From: Candidatus Obscuribacter phosphatis | Lineage (GTDB): Bacteria; Cyanobacteriota; Vampirovibrionia; Obscuribacterales; Obscuribacteraceae | Assembly (NCBI GenBank): GCA_001899315.1 | Contig: MOYA01000004.1 | Coordinates: 118,477 to 182,476 of the forward strand | Reading direction: 5' to 3' | DNA length: 64,000 nt | Part shown: in pieces, positions 44,560 to 52,749 of the stretch | Layout: every line of letters begins with the position of its first letter | Position numbering within the stretch: position 1 is the stretch's first letter | Position numbers and translations under genes: made by a program | Notes under the pieces: model-generated | What the model was told of the DNA's origin: nothing | What the model saw: only the letters and a program-made list of their open reading frames with translations | Databases searched by the model: none

Positions 44560-44620
44560 TGGTTTTCTTGAAGCCTATTTGCTATCTAATAAAGACAGTC
44601 CATAAAGGCAGTGACAAGCT

Positions 44621-45202
44621 ATGCAGCAAGAACCAAAACTAGATCGCCCCGGGGCTGGTTTGCCTTTCTATGAATGGGCTTTGGTTAATTTCATCATCTT
44701 CCCGCTGCGTATGCAGAAAACGTCTAAGGCATCGGCTCTTAGAGATTTTCAGCAAGAGAGCAACGAAATCTTAGAGGCTGTAAGCGCTTTGTCGGTTGAA
44801 GATTTGGGCGAACGCCGTTTGATCAAAAGGCTGCCCGGTCTGGAGGATAGCTCGCGCTTTTGGTCTTGCGCAATGACTTTGGATCATCTGATTATTGTGG
44901 GCAAGAGAATGCAAACTGTGCTGACAACTCTCTCAAGCGGCTCAAATGAGCTGCCTGCTGCCTCAATAGAGGCTGTTAAACCATCGGTGCAGGTAGAGGC
45001 GTCCACTATCATCGACGAGTTCAAGCAAATGAGCAAAGACTTTGTCGAAAAAGTAGAGCGGCTCGATTTAGCCGCCCATCCGAACGTCAAATTCAAGCAT
45101 CCCTGGTTTGGTGATATGAATGCTTTGCAGTGGCTGGCTTTTGCAGCGCCGCACCAACAGATTCACCGTCGACAGATCAAAGAGATAATCAAACGCCTTT
45201 AG
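44621..45202 (+). CDS. DinB-fold (DUF1569-like) protein
   Basis: The 193-residue protein is a four-helix-bundle DinB-like protein. The C-terminal segment HPWFGDMNALQWLAFAAPHQQIHRRQIKEII is the family's typical end with two histidines, and the helix with MTLDHLIIVGKRMQ gives the third histidine for a metal site. These proteins include thiol transferases (bacillithiol or mycothiol dependent) and proteins of unknown role. The divergent HxlR regulator and shared operators suggest induction by a reactive compound. Confidence 0.8.
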   Translation: MQQEPKLDRPGAGLPFYEWALVNFIIFPLRMQKTSKASALRDFQQESNEILEAVSALSVEDLGERRLIKRLPGLEDSSRFWSCAMTLDHLIIVGKRMQTVLTTLSSGSNELPAASIEAVKPSVQVEASTIIDEFKQMSKDFVEKVERLDLAAHPNVKFKHPWFGDMNALQWLAFAAPHQQIHRRQIKEIIKRL

Positions 45203-45212
45203 TAAGTGAGGG

Positions 45213-45265
45213 GCGAATAAAGTGGTAAAGGTGCCGATGGACTCACCGGGCTTGAATGTGCCAAA
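45213..45265. repeat. 53-bp direct repeat, copy 1
   Basis: The 53 bases here match those at 45669-45721 at 51 of 53 positions, in the same orientation. The core reads AAAGGTGCCGATGGACTCAC and continues to TGAATGTGCCAAA. On the minus strand both copies read as the end of a protein (GTFKPGESIGTF), so they may be remnants of duplicated gene ends. Confidence 0.8.
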
Positions 45266-45407
45266 TAATTCTCCAATTTACGCCAATCTGTTTTTTTCGT
45301 TTTGTCAAAACTCCAACCCACAGTTAGCAAACTGAATTGCAGCGAAGCCACAAACTAACATCTATATGTTCTGCTATTTAGGTGAGCAAGATATGGAGGG
45401 AGAAAAA

Positions 45408-45620
45408 ATGCAAAGCCAGAGAGAAAGGGACTTCTGGGCAGTCACTTGGGGATTATTGATTGCGTGCTCGATAGCTATGCAACAAATTTACGCCAGGACT
45501 CATGAGTATGGGGTTGAGCAGCCAATTGGTTTGCGTGGCACTGCAGATTGGCTCTATCGACACCCTGAGGCGCTTTTCGGGCAGCATTTCAGTTATCCAA
45601 GTGTTCCAGTTGACCGCTAA
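45408..45620 (+). CDS. Small membrane or secreted protein of unknown function
   Basis: The ATG at 45408 follows a strong GGAGGGAG site by a few bases and gives 70 residues, MQSQRERDFWAVTWGLLIAC onward. A charged start is followed by a hydrophobic segment (about 9-24). The mature part is rich in Tyr, His and Pro and ends PSVPVDR. No family is recognised. It lies between the two copies of a 53-base repeat. Confidence 0.5.
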   Translation: MQSQRERDFWAVTWGLLIACSIAMQQIYARTHEYGVEQPIGLRGTADWLYRHPEALFGQHFSYPSVPVDR

Positions 45621-45668
45621 AGATAAAGCAAGACGAATGTGCCTTGCCTGAATAGATGGCGATGTTTG

Positions 45669-45721
45669 GCGAATTAAGTGCTAAAGGTGCCGATGGACTC
45701 ACCGGGCTTGAATGTGCCAAA
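45669..45721. repeat. 53-bp direct repeat, copy 2
   Basis: This copy differs from the one at 45213-45265 at only two positions. Together they bracket a small gene of 70 codons, and the second copy is followed by a 130-base stretch before the next gene. No terminal inverted repeats or transposase gene are present, so an insertion sequence is not supported. Confidence 0.8.
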
Positions 45722-45855
45722 GTCGGGTAAGAGGGCATGCGTAACCGGTTTTCTGGAGACCGCAAACTCGATGCTAAGTTTGCCGATGCGTGACGTATTC
45801 CTCCCATTGAAAAACTTTCTTCCTGTTCGTATTAAAGAATTCAGGGGGATGATCA

Positions 45856-46356
45856 ATGCAAGCAATCTATCTACGTTCTGTTAGAGTTCTGCAGATCTCA
45901 GTAGCAGCTTTAGCTGTTTTTGCCTTAGCTTTAGTTGTTCACTTGAATAATTACAATGTGCGTTTGAGCAACAATGTAGATAATCCTTTAGATTCACAAA
46001 TTGCCAATTTCCTCAGCAATACAGAAAGAGCGGCTGGAAGAAAGATTGGTGCAATAGTCCTTCATGAAGCACACCCTTTGGTGCTTGCAGCGCTCGGTTT
46101 GCCAAAGCATACAGAGCCATTTGAAGCCGAGAGTATTATTCAAGAAAGACTAAACCAAGCTAAATCAAAAGGACTATCCCCAACTGACGAAGCAAAAATG
46201 GTCCTCAATGCAAACTCGCTATCTACTCACAGCTTGAATCAGCGAATTAAGCTGCTCGATCTTTTTATGCATCTTCAAAGCCTTAATGATCCACGCCATG
46301 GAAGCAGTTGCTATCTGGATGAATGGGTAAGCCCGTTTAGATACTTAGATAGATAG
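45856..46356 (+). CDS. Membrane-anchored protein of unknown function
   Basis: The 166-residue protein has an N-terminal hydrophobic helix (about residues 8-29), then a soluble helical domain with SNTERAAGRKIGAIVLHEAH and AESIIQERLNQAKSKGLSPTDEAKM. AGGGGGA precedes the ATG. Two late residues (SCYLDEW) include the only Cys. No family was recognised. It probably faces outward from the cytoplasmic membrane. The convergent toxin-antitoxin pair follows. Confidence 0.65.
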   Translation: MQAIYLRSVRVLQISVAALAVFALALVVHLNNYNVRLSNNVDNPLDSQIANFLSNTERAAGRKIGAIVLHEAHPLVLAALGLPKHTEPFEAESIIQERLNQAKSKGLSPTDEAKMVLNANSLSTHSLNQRIKLLDLFMHLQSLNDPRHGSSCYLDEWVSPFRYLDR

Positions 46357-46413
46357 GCTCTGAACGGGTCCTCCTCCCCCTCGATGGAAATAATCTCTGA
46401 AAAGCTCTGCAGG

Positions 46414-46923
46414 CTAAGACTTGGGTGGGCTTGTCTCTGTCTCCTCAGAGTTTGAATCCTCTGTGACCCCAGCTAATTCAAGCTTTTCGGACTCTTTCAG
46501 AAGGGCATCGAACGAGTCTGGCGGCTTCCCGTTTTCTAGGCCCTTGGTGAACAGCGCATATGGGTCGTTTTTATCGCCCGCCTTCCGTTGGGTTTTGTCG
46601 TCGCTTACCCAGGCGTAGACAATGACTTTCTTCTCGCCCCTGCTCAGATAGCGGAAAAACAACCGAAAGCGACCGAACTTGGCGCGCTTCCAATGCTTGT
46701 GGTTCTTTCCCAGCGTATTGCCCTGATTCCAGCGCTCGTGTCCGGGATCGGCGGGGATTTCTTCGCATATCAACTTGGTTATTTTCGCGAGCAGCTTGAC
46801 GGTAGGATGTTCGCGATATGTATCCGGCTGCTGTGCTTGCAGGCGTTCTGCCGTCGCTAGCAGCTTGTCGAACTTTGACTTGAATAACGGGTGCTGAAAG
46901 AGGTCAAAGCCGTTTACTTTCAT
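46414..46923 (-). CDS. yhaV: YhaV-family toxin (RelE-like ribonuclease)
   Basis: The 169-residue protein aligns along its length with E. coli YhaV, a ribosome-dependent mRNA interferase. It begins VNGFDLFQHPLFKSKFDKLLATAE (cf. VNGWALYAHPCFQETYDAL) and continues with VKLLAKITKLICEEIPADPG. Then come HKHWKRAKFGRFRLFFRYLSRGEKKVIVYAWVSDDKT and DPYALFTKGLENGKPPDSFDALLKE. A Ser/Glu-rich tail of about 25 residues is extra. It lies 3 bases after the antitoxin stop, in the usual antitoxin-toxin order. Confidence 0.92.
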   Translation of the reverse strand: MKVNGFDLFQHPLFKSKFDKLLATAERLQAQQPDTYREHPTVKLLAKITKLICEEIPADPGHERWNQGNTLGKNHKHWKRAKFGRFRLFFRYLSRGEKKVIVYAWVSDDKTQRKAGDKNDPYALFTKGLENGKPPDSFDALLKESEKLELAGVTEDSNSEETETSPPKS

Positions 46924-46926
46924 GGA

Positions 46927-47250
46927 TTATTCGAAGTCGGCGTCAGAAAAAAGGACACCTTCAGTAACTGCTTTGGCGCGAGCAATCGTTGCGGCGTCCA
47001 ATGGAGTGATTGCCTTATGGTTCTCTGCCATGTCTCTTTCCAGGAATGCCAAGAAGGCGCTAACGACCGGATCTTCTTCCAGTGCTGCATTGGTCTTGTC
47101 CAGGAGCGAAATCAAGATCGTGCCAGGTCCGATAATGTCGGCGCGGACCTCTGCTTGTTGTTTGAACTCGGGGTTCTGCCTGAACAACTCCTTATCCAGG
47201 CGAATTGCTTCGGATGAACCAGTCGTTGTGATTTTGCCTTTGTAGTTCAT
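46927..47250 (-). CDS. prlF: PrlF-family antitoxin (SohA)
   Basis: The antitoxin has an N-terminal swapped-hairpin AbrB-like DNA-binding half (NYKGKITTTGSSEAIRLDKELF), followed by the PrlF tail EEDPVVSAFLAFLERDMAENHKAITPLD. This tail matches E. coli PrlF around MNAFLRFLDADIQNNPQ. The ATG at 47250 has GGAG 9 bases upstream; the frame is open further to 47316. It binds and neutralises YhaV and represses the pair's own promoter at the palindrome upstream. Confidence 0.88.
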   Translation of the reverse strand: MNYKGKITTTGSSEAIRLDKELFRQNPEFKQQAEVRADIIGPGTILISLLDKTNAALEEDPVVSAFLAFLERDMAENHKAITPLDAATIARAKAVTEGVLFSDADFE

Positions 47251-47275
47251 TTGCATCGTCTCCACGACCGTTAAG

Positions 47276-47307
47276 CATTCTATACGTATTATTGTACGTA
47301 TAGAATG
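47276..47307. promoter_or_regulatory. Perfect inverted repeat, probable operator of the prlF-yhaV pair
   Basis: CATTCTATACGTA (47276-47288) and TACGTATAGAATG (47295-47307) are exact reverse complements with a six-base spacer. The site lies 26 bases before the antitoxin start, where the promoter must be, as expected for autoregulation by an antitoxin with a swapped-hairpin domain. Confidence 0.8.
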
Positions 47308-47443
47308 TTTTGTCAATTTCGCGAGTGTTTTTTGTGGCAGAGGTGTCCGTGCTTAGTCGTTAACGACGCGCCACAAACAACCGCACCGAGGAGGGCACGG
47401 AAGCTTTGCGGAGCGACCGTACAGGCAAGGCAGGGGCTTTCGC

Positions 47444-47881
47444 TTACTTTATATCAAGCGGTACGCTTTTGCAGAGCGGGTTCTTAGACTCTTCCACAAG
47501 TTCGCTTAGAGTAGAGGCGGCAAAGGCTGCCTCTAGATGCCCTGTGGCTTCTGAGAGCCTTTTATGCAATGGGCAGAGATTGATACCATGACTTTTTATG
47601 CCCAGTGGGCAGCTAGTCAGTTTTTCAATTGGGTCGACGGCATTTACCACATCTAAAATTGAAATAGCTGCGGGGGCTCTAGACAAAACAAAACCACCAC
47701 CCACCCCTCTTTGCGAGCGAACGAGTTTGCCTTTTGCCAGCTGATTCATTATTTTGCTCAAGTAGCCGGGCGGCACCATGGTAACTTCAGCAATTTCAGT
47801 GCCGGTTGCAGCCGACCCTGCAGTTTTCATTGCCAAATAAACCATAGCCCTGAGAGCGTACTCTGCAGTTTGCGAAATCAT
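47444..47881 (-). CDS. Rrf2-family regulator, probable NO-responsive (NsrR-like)
   Basis: The 145-residue protein has the Rrf2 start MISQTAEYALRAMVYLAM, the wHTH segment VPPGYLSKIMNQLAKGKLVRSQRGVGGGFVLSR, and a C-terminal SCPLGIKSHGINLCPLH. NsrR and IscR use three cysteines for an iron-sulfur cluster; here only two lie in the loop, with a His and a later Cys (PLCKS) nearby, so cluster ligation is uncertain. It is divergent from the rubredoxin-RIC-NO reductase genes, which is the typical NsrR regulon. Confidence 0.85.
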   Translation of the reverse strand: MISQTAEYALRAMVYLAMKTAGSAATGTEIAEVTMVPPGYLSKIMNQLAKGKLVRSQRGVGGGFVLSRAPAAISILDVVNAVDPIEKLTSCPLGIKSHGINLCPLHKRLSEATGHLEAAFAASTLSELVEESKNPLCKSVPLDIK

Positions 47882-47907
47882 AGGACACCTGAATAACCAA
47901 CAAAAAT

Positions 47908-47988
47908 ACCTTTATATTCAGATTACCATGCTATGGGCGTTTGCGCTATTGACAAAAAAGTGACATGTGCTATTGTGGATATAAAGGT
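47908..47988. promoter_or_regulatory. Promoter of the NO-defence cluster flanked by inverted elements
   Basis: TTGACA (47949-47954) and TATTGT (47971-47976) form a sigma70-type promoter with a 16-base spacer. ACCTTTATATTC (47908-47919) lies upstream, and its near-exact reverse complement GGATATAAAGGT (47977-47988, 11 of 12 match) overlaps the start region. The pair flanks the promoter and may bind the divergent Rrf2 protein. Confidence 0.5.
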
Positions 47989-48025
47989 CCAGTTATCTTC
48001 AATCTCTAATCAAAGGAGAAAAGTC

Positions 48026-48241
48026 ATGAAATTCATTTGCACATTGTGTAACTACATACACGAAGAAAACATTGCAGGCGACAGTCCAAACGCTCTGCCA
48101 AAAGATATTTATGCTTATGCCAACCTGCCCGAAGACTGGCAATGCCCGGGCTGCGGCAATCGTCCTGAGTTTTATCAAAGCTGTTCTTGCGTAAGCCTCG
48201 CCGAAATTGAAGGCGAAAAAGCAAAACAAGAAGCTGCCTGA
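48026..48241 (+). CDS. Rubredoxin-like protein
   Basis: The 71-residue protein has CTLCNYIHEE near the N-terminus and WQCPGCGNRPEFYQSCSC near the middle. Together these supply the four Cys of a rubredoxin-type iron site (CxxC and CPxCG). It would carry electrons to a reductase or to the repair enzyme. The ATG at 48026 follows a near-perfect AAAGGAG; the frame extends 31 codons upstream but no start signal is there. It is the first gene of the cluster with RIC and NO reductase. An N-terminal iron site with a short Glu-rich tail is a common form. Confidence 0.85.
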   Translation: MKFICTLCNYIHEENIAGDSPNALPKDIYAYANLPEDWQCPGCGNRPEFYQSCSCVSLAEIEGEKAKQEAA

Positions 48242-48285
48242 AAACTCAGCTGAAAATTCAGAAAATTCAGAAAGGAAGTGATCTT

Positions 48286-49023
48286 ATGAACGCTTTAGAA
48301 GAAGCGACAATAGGTGCTTTGGTCGCTCAAAAGCCTGCTCGTGCCGCGCTATTTGACAAACTGTCTATCGACTTTTGTTGCGGCGGCAAAGCAACTCTGT
48401 CAGAGGCCTGCCTAAAGGCTGGCCTGGCAGTAGAAGAGGTGGGCCGAATGTTGGAAGAGTTTGATCGATGTGATAGTGCTCTAACTGCGGCAGAAGAGCC
48501 GGACTGGCTTAAGGCAAGCTTGACAGATTTGGCCGATCATATCGTCAAAACACACCATGCTTATCTCAATCAAGAATTGCCCAGACTAGCCGCTCTTGTG
48601 GCAAAAGTAGCAGCTGTGCACGGTCAGAAAGATGCCAGGCTTTTAGAGTTGAAGAATGTCTTTGAAGCTCTCAAAAGCGAGCTTGAGACCCATACAGGTA
48701 AGGAAGAGAAAATTCTATTTCCTTATATTCGCTCTCTAGATAGTCGTTCTTTTGATGCTGCTGCACACAAGAGGCAGCCTGTCTTTGGCACGGTACTCAA
48801 CCCTGTTAAATGCATGGAGAACGAGCACGAAGATGCCGGTCAAGCTCTGCTGAAAATGCGAGAGCTTACCGACCAATATCGAGCGCCTCAAGGCGCTTGC
48901 AACAGCTGGCTAGCCCTGTTGGATGGTCTAGAAAAGCTCGACGAAGATTTGCGTATACACATTCATAAAGAGAATTCCATTCTCTTTCCTCGGGCAATTG
49001 CCTCTGAACTGAGCGGAAAATAG
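48286..49023 (+). CDS. ric: Iron-sulfur cluster repair protein RIC (ScdA/YtfE)
   Basis: The 245-residue protein repairs iron-sulfur clusters damaged by nitric oxide and peroxide. The N-terminal ScdA_N domain includes KLSIDFCCGGKATLSEAC, with the Cys-Cys pair. The hemerythrin-like domain supplies di-iron ligands in HIVKTHHAYLNQELPRL, ETHTGKEEKILFPYI, ENEHEDAGQAL and IHIHKENSILFPRAI. Length and order match ScdA/YtfE. It lies between the rubredoxin-like gene and NO reductase, 3 bases before the latter. Confidence 0.94.
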   Translation: MNALEEATIGALVAQKPARAALFDKLSIDFCCGGKATLSEACLKAGLAVEEVGRMLEEFDRCDSALTAAEEPDWLKASLTDLADHIVKTHHAYLNQELPRLAALVAKVAAVHGQKDARLLELKNVFEALKSELETHTGKEEKILFPYIRSLDSRSFDAAAHKRQPVFGTVLNPVKCMENEHEDAGQALLKMRELTDQYRAPQGACNSWLALLDGLEKLDEDLRIHIHKENSILFPRAIASELSGK

Positions 49024-49026
49024 AAA

Positions 49027-51312
49027 ATGCAATACAAAAAACTCTGGATAGCTCTAATCACCGTCATCATCGCCTCTTTTGCCGTTCTCGGTTATTGTGG
49101 CTATGAAATATATATGCAAGCACCACCCGTGCCTGAGAGGGTGGTGGCGGGCAATAAGGTGCTCTTTACCTCTCAAGATATTAAAGACGGTCAAAATGTT
49201 TGGCAGTCGATTGGCGGGCAAGAGCTTGGCAGCATCTGGGGTCATGGTGCCTACATCGCACCTGATTGGTCGGCAGATTTTCTGCACCGTCAGCTGGTCT
49301 ATATGCTTGATCAATGGGCAAATCAAGAGTTTGGTACAACCTTTGCCAAGCTAGACCTTGAGAAACAGGCGGCTCTAAAGGCGCGTCTGAAAGAGCAGAT
49401 GCGCAAAAATACTTACAATCAGGCGAGCCGCGATTTGGTTCTGACCGCCGCTCAAGCTGAAGCAGTAGAAGCTACAGGTAAGCATTATTCCGCTCTCTTT
49501 AGGGGCGAAGAAAGCCAGAAAAAGCTGAGAGAAGCATACGCTATGCAACCGCAGGCGGTGCGCAATGATGAAAACATGCACAAGCTGCTCGCTTTTTTCT
49601 TTTGGGCTTCCTGGGCTTGTGGCACTAACCGCCCTGGCGAGAATGTCACCTATACTCATAATTGGCCAGCCGAAGCTTTGATCGATAACGCGCCTACCGG
49701 TACAATCGTTGTCTGGTCGGTCTTTAGTGTGGTCTTTCTGCTTGCCGGTATCGGCACTCTGGCTTGGTACTTTGCCAAAGAGAGAAGCAATGAAACAGCC
49801 GAGCACGAGATTCCAGGACAAGACCCGCTTTTGGCCCTCAAACCGACACCTTCTATGGTGGCCACTATAAAATATTTCTGGGTGGCCGGTGCACTTTTTT
49901 TAGCCCAAGTTGGTTTGGGTGCGGTCACCGCGCACTACGGTGTAGAAGGCTCAGGCTTTTATGGTTTACCCCTAGCTGATTGGCTGCCCTATGCCGTGAC
50001 ACGCACCTGGCACACCCAGCTGGGAATATTTTGGATCGCTACCGCCTGGCTTGCCACCGGTCTCTTTGTTGCTCCTGCCGTCTCTGGCGTAGAGCCAAAG
50101 TTTCAGAAACTCGGTGTCAATTTTCTCTTTAGCTGCCTGGTGCTGATTGTTGTCGGTTCAATGTTTGGACAGTGGTTGGGTGTACAGCAAAAACTTGGTC
50201 TGACAGCCAATTTCTGGTTTGGTCACCAAGGCTATGAATACGTCGATCTTGGCAGATTTTGGCAGATATTTCTTTTGGTTGGCTTGTTTCTCTGGCTCAG
50301 CTTAATGGCGAGAGCGCTTTGGCCGGCTTTCAAAAATCCCCAAGAGAACCGCAGTCTGCTTATGCTTTTCTTGTTGTCTTCGCTGGCAATTGCTGGCTTT
50401 TATGGCGCCGGCTTGATGTATGGTCAGCATACTAATTTAGCGATTGCCGAGTATTGGCGCTGGTGGGTGGTGCATCTTTGGGTGGAGGGCTTCTTCGAAG
50501 TTTTCGCCACCGTCGTCATTGCCTTTTTGTTCACTCGTATGGGGCTTTTAGCAACCCGCACAGCCACTGCCAGTGTGCTATTCTCTACCGCAATTTTTCT
50601 GGCTGGTGGAATCATCGGCACCATGCACCATCTCTATTTTTCAGGAACGCCGACGCCTGTATTGGCTTTGGGGGCGACTTTCAGCGCCTTAGAGGTAGTG
50701 CCGCTCACCCTTATCGGTTTCGAGGGCTATGGCAATCTCACCCTAAGCAAGGCTAGACCATGGGTGGCAAGCTATAAGTGGCCGATTTATTTCTTTGTGG
50801 CGGTGGCATTTTGGAACTTTGTCGGGGCTGGACTGTTCGGCTTCCTAATTAATGCTCCAATTGCGCTTTATTATATGCAAGGCTTGAACACAACGCCGGT
50901 ACACGGGCATACTGCTCTGTTTGGTGTGTACGGAATGCTCGCCATCGGCTTGATGCTATTTTGCCTCAAAGGGCTTGGCACTAAGTACATGTGGAAAGAG
51001 CAGAGCTTGAGTTTTGCCTTTTGGTCTATCAATATCGGTTTGTCTCTGATGGTTGTTCTCAGTCTTTTGCCCGTTGGTCTTTGGCAGACCTGGGCAAGTG
51101 TCGAGCACGGTTTGTGGTATGCCCGTTCAGCTGAGTTTATGCAAACAGATTTGATGAATTGGCTTAGATGGGCTCGCGTCTTGGGCGACGTTGTCTTTGC
51201 TTTAGGGGCGGTAGCTCTAGGCTGGTTCGTGCTCGGGCTCAAGACCGGCTGGTCGATATCGCAAGAACTTGACGAGAATATTGAAAGAGAAAGAAAGGCA
51301 GTGCAGCTGTAG
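49027..51312 (+). CDS. norZ: Quinol-dependent nitric oxide reductase (qNOR)
   Basis: This is a single-subunit NO reductase that turns NO into N2O using electrons from quinol. It has 761 residues and about 14 membrane helices, with the N-terminal extension that replaces NorC (GNKVLFTSQDIKDGQNVWQS, GHGAYIAPDW). Haem/FeB ligands are seen in TRTWHTQLGIFWIATAWL, HLWVEGFFEVFATVVIAF (with the FeB glutamate), GTMHHLYFSGTP and VHGHTALFGVYGMLAIG. Its start is 3 bases after ric, so the two are translationally coupled. Role: NO detoxification, because no NorC or other denitrification gene is seen in this window. Confidence 0.96.
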   Translation: MQYKKLWIALITVIIASFAVLGYCGYEIYMQAPPVPERVVAGNKVLFTSQDIKDGQNVWQSIGGQELGSIWGHGAYIAPDWSADFLHRQLVYMLDQWANQEFGTTFAKLDLEKQAALKARLKEQMRKNTYNQASRDLVLTAAQAEAVEATGKHYSALFRGEESQKKLREAYAMQPQAVRNDENMHKLLAFFFWASWACGTNRPGENVTYTHNWPAEALIDNAPTGTIVVWSVFSVVFLLAGIGTLAWYFAKERSNETAEHEIPGQDPLLALKPTPSMVATIKYFWVAGALFLAQVGLGAVTAHYGVEGSGFYGLPLADWLPYAVTRTWHTQLGIFWIATAWLATGLFVAPAVSGVEPKFQKLGVNFLFSCLVLIVVGSMFGQWLGVQQKLGLTANFWFGHQGYEYVDLGRFWQIFLLVGLFLWLSLMARALWPAFKNPQENRSLLMLFLLSSLAIAGFYGAGLMYGQHTNLAIAEYWRWWVVHLWVEGFFEVFATVVIAFLFTRMGLLATRTATASVLFSTAIFLAGGIIGTMHHLYFSGTPTPVLALGATFSALEVVPLTLIGFEGYGNLTLSKARPWVASYKWPIYFFVAVAFWNFVGAGLFGFLINAPIALYYMQGLNTTPVHGHTALFGVYGMLAIGLMLFCLKGLGTKYMWKEQSLSFAFWSINIGLSLMVVLSLLPVGLWQTWASVEHGLWYARSAEFMQTDLMNWLRWARVLGDVVFALGAVALGWFVLGLKTGWSISQELDENIERERKAVQL

Positions 51313-51635
51313 GGAGGCCGAGTAGCTAGTTGAGTTTGGCAATAATGCACTCAATTAGTGAGCTCTTGTGCTCGGAAAGTTTAGACAAGATATCAGCCGT
51401 ACAGATTATGCTTGCAACACACAGCAAAGCAATGGGAAGTCCTACAGCGGCGCTAAAGAAACGGGCAGTAAGGGGTGATACTTGCCTAAGAGTCTGGACT
51501 ATATCTGCTCTTGCAAATTGTCGGCATCTAGAGTTTGACATTTGCAGGCAAAATCAAGCAATTACTTTTCATTCTATTGTATTTGCTTGAGCAATCTATG
51601 ACTATAGAGAAAGACGAGATACTCAGGCAAGGCTA
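51313..51635. other. Intergenic region after the NO reductase gene
   Basis: About 320 bases carry two overlapping short frames on opposite strands (51326-51541 minus, 51330-51590 plus). The minus one has a possible hydrophobic helix (FFSAAVGLPIALLCVASIIC), but neither has a ribosome-binding site. No terminator hairpin is visible after norZ. Confidence 0.3.
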
Positions 51636-51941
51636 GTGAGCAGCGGTTCAAAGTTAGAAAAAATCGGTGGCAGTCTGATCTGGTGTATTCCGCCATTTTG
51701 GTTCTTCATAACTATTGCTTGGTTTCAGTTCTTCAGAACGCCAACTTCTCAGTTAGATATCGGTTTGAGGTTGGCGTGGCTAACTAGCCCGTTAATTCTG
51801 GCGGTTATATTGTTCGCCAGGTTTAAGGCTTGGCGCAAACCCATAATCTTTAGCTGCCTTACATATTTTTTGCTCTTTTGCTGCCTGGGAATGACAAAAG
51901 GTGCAATTAATGCAGCCCTTTCAGAGTTTCTGCATTATTAA
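51636..51941 (+). CDS. Small membrane protein of unknown function
   Basis: The 101-residue protein starts at a GTG and has three hydrophobic segments (about 13-33, 41-62, 70-92), with charged turns between. The upstream AAGGCTA is a weak ribosome-binding site. No family is recognised. It stands alone between NO reductase and a secreted protein on the same strand. Confidence 0.5.
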   Translation: MSSGSKLEKIGGSLIWCIPPFWFFITIAWFQFFRTPTSQLDIGLRLAWLTSPLILAVILFARFKAWRKPIIFSCLTYFLLFCCLGMTKGAINAALSEFLHY

Positions 51942-52056
51942 GAAGAGGCTCTGCTCTGCTTTTGGCTGTCTTTTGAGCTATAATCAAAAGTCCAGAGCAT
52001 AATTGGTAGGTGTAAGTCGGTCATTTTGTCGAATAAGCTTCTTTTTGAGGTGAAAA

Positions 52057-52701
52057 TTGCTGTTTCGAGTTGCCTTGGTGTTGCTTTTGCTTTTGAGTGC
52101 GCCTTTGCAGCCAGCTTTGGCCAACCAGCCTGTTCTTAAGTCGCAGACTAGTGCCGCATCGCAGAAGATTTATGATGTTGCTAAGGCGTCTGTCGGAAAA
52201 GAAATGTGGAAAGGCTTTGGCTTAGCCAATGGCACTCTTGGCTGTGCCGCGGCGGTAAGTAATGTACTGCGGCAGGCTGGTGTAAGCTCGGTGCGAAGCC
52301 CATTGGTGACCGCAATGCGAAGTCAGCTGCTTAGCCACTCTAGTGGATGCAGTGAGCGTATTATTCGAAATGGCGAGGGCGAAGAGATTGATGATTCTCT
52401 TCTGCTGAAAGACTGTCAGCCTGGAGACATTCTGCTGGCATTCAGAGACCCGCCAAGTAAGATAAATGCAGGGACTAGTGCCCATTGCGGCATTATGGGA
52501 CGTGGTACGCAAGTTTACACGAACAATTGGATGGATGGCATTTGGACCGAAGTAGAGATTCATCAGATGTTCGATGCTTACCCGTATGTGCGTCTGATTA
52601 GGCTGGGAGGCAATGGAAAGCTGATGCAGGGGGGTAAGACTGTTAACTCTAAGAGGACTCAACAAGCTGATAAGGTATTGAAGAACAAAGCCGGACGGTG
52701 A
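52057..52701 (+). CDS. Secreted CHAP/NlpC-like cysteine hydrolase candidate
   Basis: The 214-residue protein has a clear signal peptide (LFRVALVLLLLLSAPLQPALA) from a TTG preceded by GAGGTGAAAA. The mature part has the layout of a papain-like amidase: a Cys at the start of a helix (GTLGCAAAVSNVLRQAGV), a CQPGDILLAF strand, and a His in SAHCGIMGRG followed by YTNNWMDG. These match the Cys-His pair of NlpC/P60 or CHAP enzymes that cut peptidoglycan peptides. Assignment is by pattern, not by full alignment. The Lys/Arg-rich tail may bind the cell wall. Confidence 0.65.
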   Translation: MLFRVALVLLLLLSAPLQPALANQPVLKSQTSAASQKIYDVAKASVGKEMWKGFGLANGTLGCAAAVSNVLRQAGVSSVRSPLVTAMRSQLLSHSSGCSERIIRNGEGEEIDDSLLLKDCQPGDILLAFRDPPSKINAGTSAHCGIMGRGTQVYTNNWMDGIWTEVEIHQMFDAYPYVRLIRLGGNGKLMQGGKTVNSKRTQQADKVLKNKAGR

Positions 52702-52749
52702 AAATATGGCAGAGCAAGGTGGAATGCTGACTAGCGAGAGATTGAAGAG

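Noticed and set aside
45213-45721. Insertion sequence
   Set aside because: The two 53-base copies are direct repeats without terminal inverted repeats or a transposase frame between them.
51326-51590. Two overlapping frames on opposite strands after NO reductase
   Set aside because: Neither has a start signal; the minus one has a hydrophobic segment, but that is weak support.
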